A DNA stretch of 53,339 nucleotides, taken from contig NZ_CALIIS010000005.1 in NCBI RefSeq assembly GCF_938017705.1, positions 1 to 53,339 on the forward strand, written 5' to 3'. Below are positions 1-7,557 of the stretch, piece by piece. The notes under the pieces were generated by a model. It was given only the letters and a program-made list of their open reading frames with translations, did no database searches and was not told the DNA's origin. Within the stretch, counting starts at the first letter, position 1. Each line of letters begins with the position of its first letter. The translations under genes and the position numbers were made by a program. The stretch comes from an uncultured Campylobacter sp. (GTDB taxonomy: Bacteria > Campylobacterota > Campylobacteria > Campylobacterales > Campylobacteraceae).

Positions 1-31
1 ATAAATACCGGAGCGACAATAGGATATTGGA

Positions 32-199
32 GTGTACCCAAAATCTTGGACAAATAATTTGAAAACTTGTTTTCTATTTATTAAAACTTAGTTTAAGAAA
101 AGTAATTTGAAAAAAGTACATAGATGAATTTAAAATGTTAATTTTAGAATTATTAGAAGAAGGAAAAATAGAAATTATAAAAAAACAAAGCTATATTTT
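32..199 (+). mobile_element. possible IS3-family end remnant
   Basis: The stretch from about 32 (GAGTGTACCCAAAATCTTGG) looks like the outer end of an IS3/IS150-type element. About 60 bases later an open frame reads KKYIDEFKMLILELLEEGK, resembling the first residues of IS3-family OrfA, but it stops after about 30 codons (TAA near 202) and has no ATG at its head. I see no rest of the transposase. Possibly a decayed insertion-sequence end; the match is by eye only. Confidence 0.3.
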
Positions 200-202
200 C
201 AA

Positions 203-240
203 ATAATCGTTGTTGTAAAAGACAGCGGTTATTTTTTTAA
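203..240 (+). terminator. rho-independent terminator
   Basis: An 11-bp stem (203-213 with 222-232, including G-T pairs) and an 8-base loop are followed by a run of seven T. It would end transcription arriving from the left, before the TetR promoter. Confidence 0.65.
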
Positions 241-338
241 TTTGAATTTTTAAAACAACTTTTTACCCAATAAATTTTATAAAAATAGTAATTTATAATA
301 GCCTCAGTTAAAAAGTAGTAATAAAATTTTAAAATAAA

Positions 339-385
339 CTTGACAGTGTTAAGATTTGGGCGTATAATCTTTACAGTGGTAAGAT
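339..385 (+). promoter_or_regulatory. sigma70 promoter with two TetR-type operators
   Basis: TTGACA (340-345), a 17-bp spacer and TATAAT (363-368) form a consensus promoter. Two imperfect palindromes of the form CTTnACAnTGnTAAG lie at 339-353 (over the -35) and 369-383 (just after the -10). They differ at few positions and sit 30 bp apart, about three helical turns. This layout is typical of autorepression by the TetR protein encoded directly downstream, and may control the whole 411-2724 run. The operator assignment is inference. Confidence 0.7.
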
Positions 386-410
386 AATGAAAGTTAGGGG
401 GAATTTAAGT

Positions 411-1013
411 ATGGAAAAATCTAAAAAAAGTTACCATCATGGAAATTTACGGGAAGAATTGATTGAAAAAGGGATAGAGCTGATAAATGAAGTGGGAGAA
501 GAAAAATTATCTTTAAGAAAAGTGGCTAAAATGTGTGGAGTAAGTAATGCGGCACCGTATACATATTTTAAGAAAAAAAGTGATTTGCTTTACGCAATGA
601 GCGATTATATATGGGGAATATTGGCGGCGAAACTTGATAGAACGAGGAAAAAATATGAAAATCAAGAGGATTTGCTGGTAAAATTAGGAAAAACGTACGT
701 TATGTTTTTTTGTGAGAATCATAGATACTATCATTTTATGATTTCAAGAAAAAATATGAAAATAGATTTATTCTCAAAGTTTTCAAAAATAGAAAATAAT
801 AATGAAAAAGCTTTTAGCATATTAAAAATTGAGGCAACGAAAATACTTGAAAAAATGGGAGTGCCAAATCAGGCTATGCAAGATAAAATTATAGCAATGT
901 GGGCGTTGGTACAAGGATTAACAACAATAATGATTACAAATGATATAAAGTATTCTGAAAGCTGGGAAGAAAAAATAGAGGAGATAATAAAATCAGTTTG
1001 TATAGCGAAATAA
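411..1013 (+). CDS. TetR/AcrR family transcriptional regulator
   Basis: A 200-residue regulator. The N-terminal helix-turn-helix (about residues 8-55) carries typical TetR motifs: YHHGNLREELIEKG, then LSLRKVAKMCGVSNAAPYTYFKKKSDLL. The rest is the ligand-binding and dimer domain, whose ligand cannot be predicted. An in-frame ATG at 387 lies inside the operator; the ATG at 411 has AGGGGG at 396-401 and is the better start. It probably represses its own promoter and the flavodoxin-fold genes behind it. Codons are extremely AT-rich, unlike genes after 4.4 kb, and the sequence resembles Fusobacteriota proteins, suggesting transfer or a chimeric contig. Confidence 0.85.
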   Translation: MEKSKKSYHHGNLREELIEKGIELINEVGEEKLSLRKVAKMCGVSNAAPYTYFKKKSDLLYAMSDYIWGILAAKLDRTRKKYENQEDLLVKLGKTYVMFFCENHRYYHFMISRKNMKIDLFSKFSKIENNNEKAFSILKIEATKILEKMGVPNQAMQDKIIAMWALVQGLTTIMITNDIKYSESWEEKIEEIIKSVCIAK

Positions 1014-1135
1014 TCTTAAAAGAGAATTGAAAGTTGCTGGTTATTGTACGATTTTGAATCTTAAATTTGATTAATATTTAACAATTAAATTTTAAATAGA
1101 TTTAATATATCTATGGTCTATGGAAGGTGAGAAAT

Positions 1136-1675
1136 ATGGAGTTAATTATACACGATTTAGACGATGAAAAATTGGAAAATTTAAAGTGGAAAATTGAAAA
1201 AAAGGAAAAAATTACGGATAAAATAAAAGATAGCATAAATCAAAAGAAAATAATAGTTGATGAAGATATATCTATAATTTGTGACAATGATAGAATTAAA
1301 AGCTGCATGGGATGTTTTGAATGCTGGATTAAAACTCCAGGGAAATGTAAAATTAGGGATGGATATGAAAATTTAGCAAAATTATATTCAAAAGCAGACA
1401 AAGTTGTGATTATAAGTCAATGTGTCTATGGTTCTTACAGTCCGTTTGTAAAAAATGTGCTAGATAGGACAATTCCATATTTGTTGCCATTTTTTAAATT
1501 TAAAAATAAAGAGATGCATCATATTACACGAAATAAAACAAAATTTGACTTAAATGTATATTTTTATGGAAAAAATTTGTCACCAAATGAAAAGACAGTT
1601 GCTAAAGAAATAGTAAAGGCTAATAGTGTGAATTTAGATGTGAAAAATTTTAAGGTTTCTTTTTTAGAAAATTAG
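1136..1675 (+). CDS. flavodoxin-fold NAD(P)H-dependent oxidoreductase
   Basis: A 179-residue protein of the NADPH-dependent FMN reductase / iron-sulfur flavoprotein-like group. Family marks are GCFECWIKTPGKC (a cysteine-rich loop after the first beta strand) followed by a DG..NLAKLYSKAD helix and the VVIISQCVYGSYSPFVKNVLDR segment, where the conserved 'pick a partner site' loop sits. The N-terminal phosphate-binding loop is less clear than usual. I chose ATG 1136 because AGGTGA lies five bases before it; a GTG at 1127 overlaps that ribosome site. It is followed after 14 bases by a second flavodoxin-fold gene, so the two are probably co-transcribed under TetR control. Substrate unknown. Confidence 0.7.
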   Translation: MELIIHDLDDEKLENLKWKIEKKEKITDKIKDSINQKKIIVDEDISIICDNDRIKSCMGCFECWIKTPGKCKIRDGYENLAKLYSKADKVVIISQCVYGSYSPFVKNVLDRTIPYLLPFFKFKNKEMHHITRNKTKFDLNVYFYGKNLSPNEKTVAKEIVKANSVNLDVKNFKVSFLEN

Positions 1676-1689
1676 GAGAATGATGAAAT

Positions 1690-2724
1690 ATGAAAATTAG
1701 TATAATAAACGGAAGTCCAAAAGCAGGCAAAAGTAATTCTGAAATATTAGGAAATTATATTTTATCCTTGCTTAAAGACAATGAAATAAAAAAATATTAT
1801 TCAATTTCTGTTAGATTAGATAATAAAATTAAAAATGAAATTCATAATAGTGACATCTTAATATTTCTTTTTCCTTTGTATGTTGATGGAATTCCGTCCA
1901 ATCTGTTAAAATTACTTGTAGAATTTGAAAAGGAAAAAGTTATAAAATCTGGAACTAAAATTTATTGCATAGCGAATAATGGATTTTATGAAGGTAAGCA
2001 AAATCGGTTGGCAATTTTGCAGATGAAAAATTGGTGCGAGAAAGTTAAGGCAGACTGGGGACAAGGAATTGGTGCAGGTGCAGGGGAATTGTTGCCGTAT
2101 TTAAAAAAATATAAACTGGGGCAAGGACCGCTAAAAAATTTAGGTAAAGTGCTAAATAAATTTTCTACTAATATTCTAACTCTAAAAAGTGATAAGGATA
2201 TTTATATAAATCCAAATTGGTTAAAAAGCCTGTATTTTTTTCAAGGTTCAATTTCATGGATTTTAAAAGGTAGAAAGAATAATTTGAGAATAAGGGAACT
2301 TTTTATAATAAAAAATATTAAAAATGTTAAATTTAGCGTTGATTTTAGAGATGGAAGCGAACAAATTTCACTAGTTGCCAAAATTTTACTTTTGATTATT
2401 ATTTCTACATACATATACGCAATTTTTGCATTTAATGAGCTTATTATTTTGTTTTTTATTTTTGCACTTATCGTTGTATTTTATGCAATTCCAAAAATTA
2501 TAACTCATACAATAAATGGTGGCAAAATCAATGATAGCGTTTATGATTGTCTTACCATTTACAGCAAAAATGGAAAAGTGATGAATATTATGATTTGCAA
2601 CGACAAAGAATTTAAAGAATTTAAAAAATACTTTTTAGAAAATGTGAAATTAAATATTTCAAATGCTAAAACTAGCTTTGGAATTTTTGATAAAAATTTT
2701 TATAACACAAGGAGCGAACGATGA
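1690..2724 (+). CDS. flavodoxin-fold protein with C-terminal membrane segment
   Basis: A 344-residue protein. Residues 1-~150 form a flavodoxin-like domain beginning MKISIINGSPKAGKSNSE, with the phosphate-binding GSPKxGKSNS loop, and FLFPLYVDGIPSNLLKLL for the second flavin loop. Residues ~235-280 hold two hydrophobic stretches (LLLIIISTYIYAIFAF and IILFFIFALIVVFYAIP), so the C-terminus is probably membrane-anchored. A small soluble tail follows. An AGGAG lies ten bases before the ATG. It is likely an operon partner of the preceding flavoprotein. Its stop overlaps the ATG of the next frame by ATGA. AT-rich and Fusobacteriota-like; physiological role unknown. Confidence 0.65.
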   Translation: MKISIINGSPKAGKSNSEILGNYILSLLKDNEIKKYYSISVRLDNKIKNEIHNSDILIFLFPLYVDGIPSNLLKLLVEFEKEKVIKSGTKIYCIANNGFYEGKQNRLAILQMKNWCEKVKADWGQGIGAGAGELLPYLKKYKLGQGPLKNLGKVLNKFSTNILTLKSDKDIYINPNWLKSLYFFQGSISWILKGRKNNLRIRELFIIKNIKNVKFSVDFRDGSEQISLVAKILLLIIISTYIYAIFAFNELIILFFIFALIVVFYAIPKIITHTINGGKINDSVYDCLTIYSKNGKVMNIMICNDKEFKEFKKYFLENVKLNISNAKTSFGIFDKNFYNTRSER

Positions 2725-3829
2725 ATTCAACAGGTAGCAGAGAAGCGAAAGCAAGAGTTGCTTTGGATAAAGCTGAAAAAAATATTATTGAAAAATTTAC
2801 TAAATTCAATCTTTCTGAAAATAGTAAAGATAATTTAGAAAATATTCGTAAAATGTGGAATAGTGCAAGCAGTGGTTATAGTATTGCTGAAAATTTCACT
2901 GATATACTCGAAAAGATTTTAAAAAGCAAAGCTAGGGCTATTGTTTTGTTTGTAGAAACCGCAGCAGGAAATGTGTTATAATTGATAGTACTATAGGTGA
3001 AAGCAAAATGAAACAAATGGTTGGGGCGTTAGGAGATGCAATTATTGCTGGTGCGGCATTATTGACACCGCAAGGTTGGATAATTACTGGTGTAAATTTG
3101 GTATTATCTCTTGTTGATTGGGATTTGGGAAGTATATTTAAGAAAATATATGGAGAAGATAACGATAATATAAATATTACCTCAAATGGCTTTATAGAAG
3201 TTAGGAATAATGATGGTTCTATTTATACAAGACCATTATCGACACAAGCTAGAAAAATTTTAAACATTAATGGTGAGCCAAGTGGTTCTATATTTGGCGA
3301 TAGGAAAGGCGATGTATTGTTCGGCGGTAGCGCAGATGACTTGCTTCAAGGCAGAAATGGCGATGATTTGCTTCTTGGCGGAGCCGGCTATGATACATAC
3401 TTTACCGACGGCAAAGACACTATAAGAGATGAGGATGGAAAAGGTCAGGTATATTTTTATGGTCGCAAACTAACAGACGGCACTCAAATAGAAAAAGGCT
3501 CAAACATATATAAAACAAAAGACAATATAAAATATGAACTAATTGATAATAAGCTTATAGTAAATGATAGCCTTATTATAGAAGACTTTAATCCATACCA
3601 AGAGTATCTTGACATAACCCTACACAAAGCAGATGAGATAGCTGTAAATGTATCAAATGCAAATGCGGTAGAAAAAGCAGGAAAGATGAATTTTACAATC
3701 TCGCTTAGTAGAGAGTTAAAAAAAGGTGAATTCATAAAAGTAACCATACCTGCCATAAACAGCAATGAAGCAAAAACTTATATGTTTATGCACCATAGCA
3801 ACCCAAACTATACGCTAGGAGCAGCATAG
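2721..3829 (+). pseudogene. RTX-type calcium-binding protein, frameshifted
   Basis: Two frames together make one product of about 370 residues. The first (2721-2981) starts with AAGGAG six bases before ATG and ends in FVETAAGN followed by a premature stop. The second (continuing through 3008 to 3829) is open upstream of its ATG as VIIDSTIGESKMKQ, so the reading frame slips near 2972-2975 by one added or two lost bases. The second part has RTX-like nonapeptides (GGSADDLLQGRNGDDLLLGGAGYDTY, about 3322-3400) and then a beta-rich tail. Family knowledge: such repeats bind calcium in secreted type I proteins. It is short for the family and has no obvious secretion partner here. It could be a broken gene or a sequencing error. 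Confidence 0.65.
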
Positions 3830-3861
3830 AGCATGTATTTGGTAGCACAAATTATGAATAT

Positions 3862-3948
3862 TAACAATATTCTAGCCCCTTCGAGCTGCCACACCATTAG
3901 TATGGCTATTTGATATTAATTTCTTTAACAGTATTCTAGCCCCTTCGA
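3862..3948. repeat. 23-bp direct repeat flanking a gene break
   Basis: Near-identical copies lie at 3862-3884 and 3926-3948 (core ATTCTAGCCCCTTCGA, one internal A/G difference), 64 bases apart. Read on the minus strand the second copy encodes EGARILL in the integrase-like frame, and the first repeats the same peptide in another frame. This marks a small duplication or recombination scar at the 3' end of the remnant. Confidence 0.6.
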
Positions 3949-4190
3949 ATGTTATTTCGTCGGCATTGCCTAGAGCTTTGATTAACTTGCCGCCTTGCGT
4001 ATAGTGATAATGTCTATGCATTTTAACCGTTCCGTCTCTAGCTAGCGAGCTATAAAATTTAACGGCTATGAAATCGTCTAAGACTTCGACCATAGTGCGC
4101 TTATATTGCGGCAAAATAAAATTCCTGGCTACTTTATCAGGATCTGATTAAAATTGGATTATCCTTGATTTTGGTAAAAACTTCTGTCAT
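3872..4190 (-). pseudogene. integrase-like N-terminal remnant
   Basis: On the minus strand an ATG at 4190 preceded by AAAGGAAGAAAG starts MTEVFTKIKDNPILIRS and meets a stop; shifting frame near 4142 gives DPDKVARNFILPQYKRT and continues for about 80 more residues to 3872. The segment HRHYHYTQGGKLIKALGNAD followed by EITFEGARILLKKL resembles the arm-binding domain of phage-type tyrosine integrases, where LGxxxxISLxEAR is usual. No catalytic domain remains. Lying just 3' of tRNA-Leu in the same orientation fits an island integrase, but identity is not certain; it may be an unrelated small protein. Confidence 0.4.
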
Positions 4191-4261
4191 CTTTCTTCCT
4201 TTGTATAGTAATTTTAGGCAGATTATAGAATTTCCTCAAAGGATTAACAAGGCAGGAGCGC

Positions 4262-4305
4262 AAAAAAAAGCTACTATACAATTTTTTAATATATAGTAGT
4301 TTTTC
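4262..4305. terminator. bidirectional terminator-like hairpin
   Basis: CTACTATA (4271-4278) pairs with TATAGTAG (4292-4299), flanked by eight A before and a T-rich run after. It can work on either strand; on the minus strand it lies downstream of tRNA-Leu. The rest of 4191-4440 shows no gene. Confidence 0.6.
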
Positions 4306-4440
4306 TTAAAATATATGTATGAATCGATGATTTTCGGTGCTAAGAATTTTTTAAGAATAATTTTAAAATTCCCAAAAATAGGGCTCAAAAAATTATTTAA
4401 AAATTCAAAAAACGAAAAAAATAGGGAAAATTTTGATAGA

Positions 4441-4525
4441 TGGTGCGACCGACGAGATTTGAACTCGTACACCTTGCGGCACTACCCCCTCAAGATAGCG
4501 TGTCTACCAATTCCACCACGGTCGC
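4441..4525 (-). tRNA. tRNA-Leu (GAG)
   Basis: The minus strand reads as an 85-nt class II tRNA: acceptor GCGACCG pairing with CGGTCGC, discriminator A and an encoded CCA (4443-4441). The D arm is TGGTGGAATTGGTAGACA. The anticodon stem CTATC/GGTAG encloses loop TTGAGGG, giving anticodon GAG. A variable arm and T arm GAGTTCAAATCTC follow. It closely resembles E. coli leuU. The foreign-looking segment begins on its 3' side, a common integration position. Confidence 0.95.
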
Positions 4526-4570
4526 ATAAATTTTAAAGCTTGATCTTAAGCCTTGAATTATATAAGTTTA

Positions 4571-4590
4571 AAGCCCGATTTCTCGGGCTT
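4571..4590 (-). terminator. atpE terminator
   Basis: AAGCCCGA (4571-4578) and TCGGGCTT (4583-4590) form an 8-bp stem with a 4-base loop just after the atpE stop. On the minus strand TTTAAACTTATA follows. Confidence 0.75.
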
Positions 4591-4594
4591 AGAA

Positions 4595-4933
4595 TTAATT
4601 TGCAGCAGCCTTTAAACCCGCTGTCAAAAAAGGATTTACGAAAAGCAAGATAAATGAAATAACTAATGCATAGATAACCTGCGCTTCGATCATAGCTAGC
4701 GAAATATACATCGTATTCGATAGCTTGCTAGCTACGCTCGGATTTCTAGCGATGCCGTTAAGCGTTGCACTAGCGGCATTTCCCATGCCTAATGCGCCAC
4801 CCAAAGCGGCTAGACCTAAAACGACCGCAACGGTAATTGCAGAAAAAGAAACAATCTGAGTGTAAGCACTTAGCTGCTCGCTAGCGAAAGCCGCGCCGCA
4901 AAGCGCAAATAACAATACAAGAACTTTTTTCAT
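4595..4933 (-). CDS. atpE: ATP synthase F0 subunit c
   Basis: A 112-residue proteolipid that forms the rotating c-ring of the F0 proton channel. It begins with a signal-peptide-like stretch (MKKVLVLLFALCGAAFAS) typical of Campylobacter and Helicobacter c subunits. Two membrane helices follow, joined by a polar loop with GIARNPS; the second helix carries the ion-binding acidic residue in MIEAQVIYAL. I start at ATG 4933, five codons inside the longest frame, because GGAG lies six bases before it. It stands alone, away from other atp genes, as is usual in Campylobacter. A strong hairpin follows. Confidence 0.95.
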   Translation of the reverse strand: MKKVLVLLFALCGAAFASEQLSAYTQIVSFSAITVAVVLGLAALGGALGMGNAASATLNGIARNPSVASKLSNTMYISLAMIEAQVIYALVISFILLFVNPFLTAGLKAAAN

Positions 4934-5082
4934 AAAAGTCTCCATAAATAAATTTTAAAACGAGTTTCGGCTCAATACCCCCTACTCCAACGTTTTAAGT
5001 GTGGAATATTATTAAAATTTTGCTTTTGATTTGTTTAATCTGGCGGAATTTGAGTTAAATTTAACAAATCCCGCCAAGCAAT

Positions 5083-6597
5083 CTAACGCTTAGCGTCCAG
5101 ATACGTATTTAGCGCCGCAATGTAGGCCTTCGCAGACGCTAGCATCGTATCTACGTCAAGTCCTCTGCCGATGATGGCGCCCTCGTCTTTAAATTCCACC
5201 TTAACGGTTACTTTCGCCAGCGCGTCTTTGCCCTGCGAGACCGCTTTTACTTGGTATTCTTTCAGGCTACCGCTGATGCCGCTAATGCGGTCTATCGCCT
5301 TAAATATCGCATCAACGCCGCCGTTTCCAAGCGCGCTGTCGCTTAAAATTTCATCCTTATACCTTAGCGTAAGCGCAGTGCTAGCGTGTCCTTTGTTGCA
5401 GCTATTGGAGCTTAAAACCAGCACTTCATAGGTCTTTTCGGCTCCCACGAACTCGTCGTTTACGAGCTCTCTAATATCCTCGTCGAAAACGTCCTTTTTG
5501 CTATCGGCGAGCGCTTTAAATTTATTAAACGCAATCTCAACCTGCTCGTTACTAAGCTCATAGCCCAAAGATACCAGCTTGTCTTTGAAGGCGTGGCGGC
5601 CGCTGTGTTTGCCCAGCACGAGCGAGTTTTTATCAAGCCCGATATCCTCGGCGTGCATTATTTCGTATGTTTCTTTGTGTTTTAACACGCCATCTTGGTG
5701 GATGCCGCTTTCATGCGCGAAGGCGTTTTTGCCGACGATCGCTTTATTAGGCTGCGGCTCGATGCCGGTAATGCTCGCAACCAAGCGGCTGGATGGATAA
5801 ATTTCTTTCAAATTTATATCGGTATAAAGCGGCGCAAATTTATCTGTGCGCGTCTTGATCGCCATTACGATCTCCTCTAGCGCCGCATTGCCCGCGCGCT
5901 CGCCGATGCCGTTTATCGTGCACTCGACCTGTCTGGCTCCCGCCAAAATAGCGGCTAAGGAATTTACGGTAGCCATTCCCAAGTCGTTGTGATTGTGCAC
6001 GGAAACTACGGCGCGCTCGCCGATAAGCTTAACGAGCTCGCCTATTCGGGCGGTGATCTCATCCGGATAGAGATAACCCACCGTATCGGGGATATTTATG
6101 GTGGAGGCCCCGGCGTTTATCGCAGCGTCGCAGATCTCTTTTAAAAAACCCATATCGCTTCTGCACGCATCCTCGCAGCTAAACTCCACGTCATCGCATA
6201 GGCTTTTTGCGTATTGCACGGCATCTACGGCGCGCTTTATGACCTCTTGCGGCTGCATTTTGAGTTTAAATTCCATATGGATAGGGCTTGTGGCGATGAA
6301 GGTGTGGATGCGTCCGAGCTTCGCGCCCTTTATCGCTTCGCCCGCGGCCTTGATATCTTTTTCTAAAGCGCGTGCAAGCGAACAGACGCGAGCCTTGCTA
6401 ACAGCGCTCGCGATCTTTTCTATCGCGTCAAAGTCCCCCGGGCTCGCCGCCGCAAAGCCAGCCTCGATAACATCTACGCCCAGCTTTTCAAGCTGCAACG
6501 CAAGATGGATCTTCTCATCCGTATTCATCGACGCTCCGGGGCTTTGCTCGCCGTCACGAAGCGTCGTATCGAAGATTATGATTTTATTTTTGTCCAT
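5083..6597 (-). CDS. leuA: 2-isopropylmalate synthase
   Basis: A 504-residue enzyme for the first committed step of leucine synthesis: acetyl-CoA plus 2-oxoisovalerate to 2-isopropylmalate. The N-terminal TIM barrel carries DTTLRDGEQSPG (metal and substrate site) and the metal-binding HNHNDLGMA. The linker region has HESGIHQDGVLK and GKHSGRHAF. The C-terminal ~130 residues form the regulatory domain that binds leucine. Start at ATG 6597 is supported by AAAGGAC six bases upstream; the longer TTG-initiated reading lacks this. It has its own promoter-like -10 upstream, so it is probably transcribed separately from pssA. Confidence 0.95.
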   Translation of the reverse strand: MDKNKIIIFDTTLRDGEQSPGASMNTDEKIHLALQLEKLGVDVIEAGFAAASPGDFDAIEKIASAVSKARVCSLARALEKDIKAAGEAIKGAKLGRIHTFIATSPIHMEFKLKMQPQEVIKRAVDAVQYAKSLCDDVEFSCEDACRSDMGFLKEICDAAINAGASTINIPDTVGYLYPDEITARIGELVKLIGERAVVSVHNHNDLGMATVNSLAAILAGARQVECTINGIGERAGNAALEEIVMAIKTRTDKFAPLYTDINLKEIYPSSRLVASITGIEPQPNKAIVGKNAFAHESGIHQDGVLKHKETYEIMHAEDIGLDKNSLVLGKHSGRHAFKDKLVSLGYELSNEQVEIAFNKFKALADSKKDVFDEDIRELVNDEFVGAEKTYEVLVLSSNSCNKGHASTALTLRYKDEILSDSALGNGGVDAIFKAIDRISGISGSLKEYQVKAVSQGKDALAKVTVKVEFKDEGAIIGRGLDVDTMLASAKAYIAALNTYLDAKR

Positions 6598-6631
6598 TGC
6601 TTGTCCTTTCAAATCGTTAAAATTTGGCAAA

Positions 6632-6637
6632 ATTATA
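6632..6637 (-). promoter_or_regulatory. leuA promoter -10 box
   Basis: On the minus strand TATAAT is preceded by GCGCGGC and a T-rich TTGTTTTAAGTTT, as in Campylobacter vegetative promoters. It lies 35 bases before the leuA ATG. The similar GGCTATAAT context recurs before gne (30141). Confidence 0.55.
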
Positions 6638-6681
6638 GCCGCGCAAACTTAAAACAATCGCGATAATAAACATATTTGAGA

Positions 6682-7431
6682 TTATTTCGCCGTTTCCTCG
6701 GGTTTTTCTTTTTTATGAAATTTGGCCGCGCTTAAATTTAAAGCTCCGCGAACCAAACCGTAAACAATATAGACCAAAGTGAGCACTGCCGGGAATTCCA
6801 GCCTGAAAAGATATAACAGCGAGAAAAATACGACGATTAGAAGCACTAAAATTTTAATCGCATTGGGGCGTTTTAGGCTGATTTTTTTAAAGCTCGGAAA
6901 GCGGATGTTGCTTACCATCAAAAACGATAGCGCCGCCATTGCGATGATCAAAAATACGCCAAATCCTTTGGAGAGCTCATATTTTAGATAAATTCCGATC
7001 CAAAACGCCATCGTAATCGCAGCCGTTGGTATCGGCAGCCCGATAAAAACGCTAGGCTCGTAGGTGCCCGTGGTGACGTTGAATCGCGCCAGCCTGATCG
7101 CGCCGAAAACCACGTAAAGCGCAGCTACGAGCGAGCCGACCTTACCGTAATCGTGCCCGACCGCGCAGTAAAACAGCAGCGCCGGCGCTACGCCGAAAGC
7201 AACGATATCCGCAAGGCTATCAAATTCCACGCCGAATTTCGACGTGGCATGCGTTAGCCTTGCCACGCGGCCGTCAAGCCCGTCGCAGATCAAGGATAAA
7301 ATGATATAAAAGATCGCGGCGCTGAAGTTGCCTTTGATCGTAGAAATTATGCTGATGACCGCTAAAAATGCACTTGCCGCCGTGAAAAAATTCGGCAATA
7401 TGTAGATTAATTTTCCCTTTTCCTCTTCCAT
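6682..7431 (-). CDS. pssA: CDP-diacylglycerol--serine O-phosphatidyltransferase
   Basis: A 249-residue inner-membrane enzyme that makes phosphatidylserine, the precursor of phosphatidylethanolamine. The CDP-alcohol phosphatidyltransferase signature is intact at about residues 50-75: DGLDGRVARLTHATSKFG, then EFDSLADIVAFG, giving the D..D...G...D...D metal-binding set. About seven hydrophobic helices surround it, and a charged tail (KFHKKEKPEETAK) ends the protein. Upstream GAGTAAGAG serves as the ribosome site. It sits 126 bases after ftsH; in C. jejuni pssA also lies near ftsH, prmA and the pgl genes. Confidence 0.93.
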   Translation of the reverse strand: MEEEKGKLIYILPNFFTAASAFLAVISIISTIKGNFSAAIFYIILSLICDGLDGRVARLTHATSKFGVEFDSLADIVAFGVAPALLFYCAVGHDYGKVGSLVAALYVVFGAIRLARFNVTTGTYEPSVFIGLPIPTAAITMAFWIGIYLKYELSKGFGVFLIIAMAALSFLMVSNIRFPSFKKISLKRPNAIKILVLLIVVFFSLLYLFRLEFPAVLTLVYIVYGLVRGALNLSAAKFHKKEKPEETAK

Positions 7432-7557
7432 CTCTTACTCTTTAAATTTTATTTTCGCACCGCTTTTCGTTCGGTGCCGCGGATCGCGCATAAAGCATTT
7501 TAGCGCGACCTTCTTAAAATTTAGCCCTAAGTTCTTACCGCGCGCGAAGCTTTAAAT

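Noticed and set aside
4236..4536. Short frames on both strands over tRNA-Leu
   Set aside because: They run through the tRNA and the terminator hairpin.
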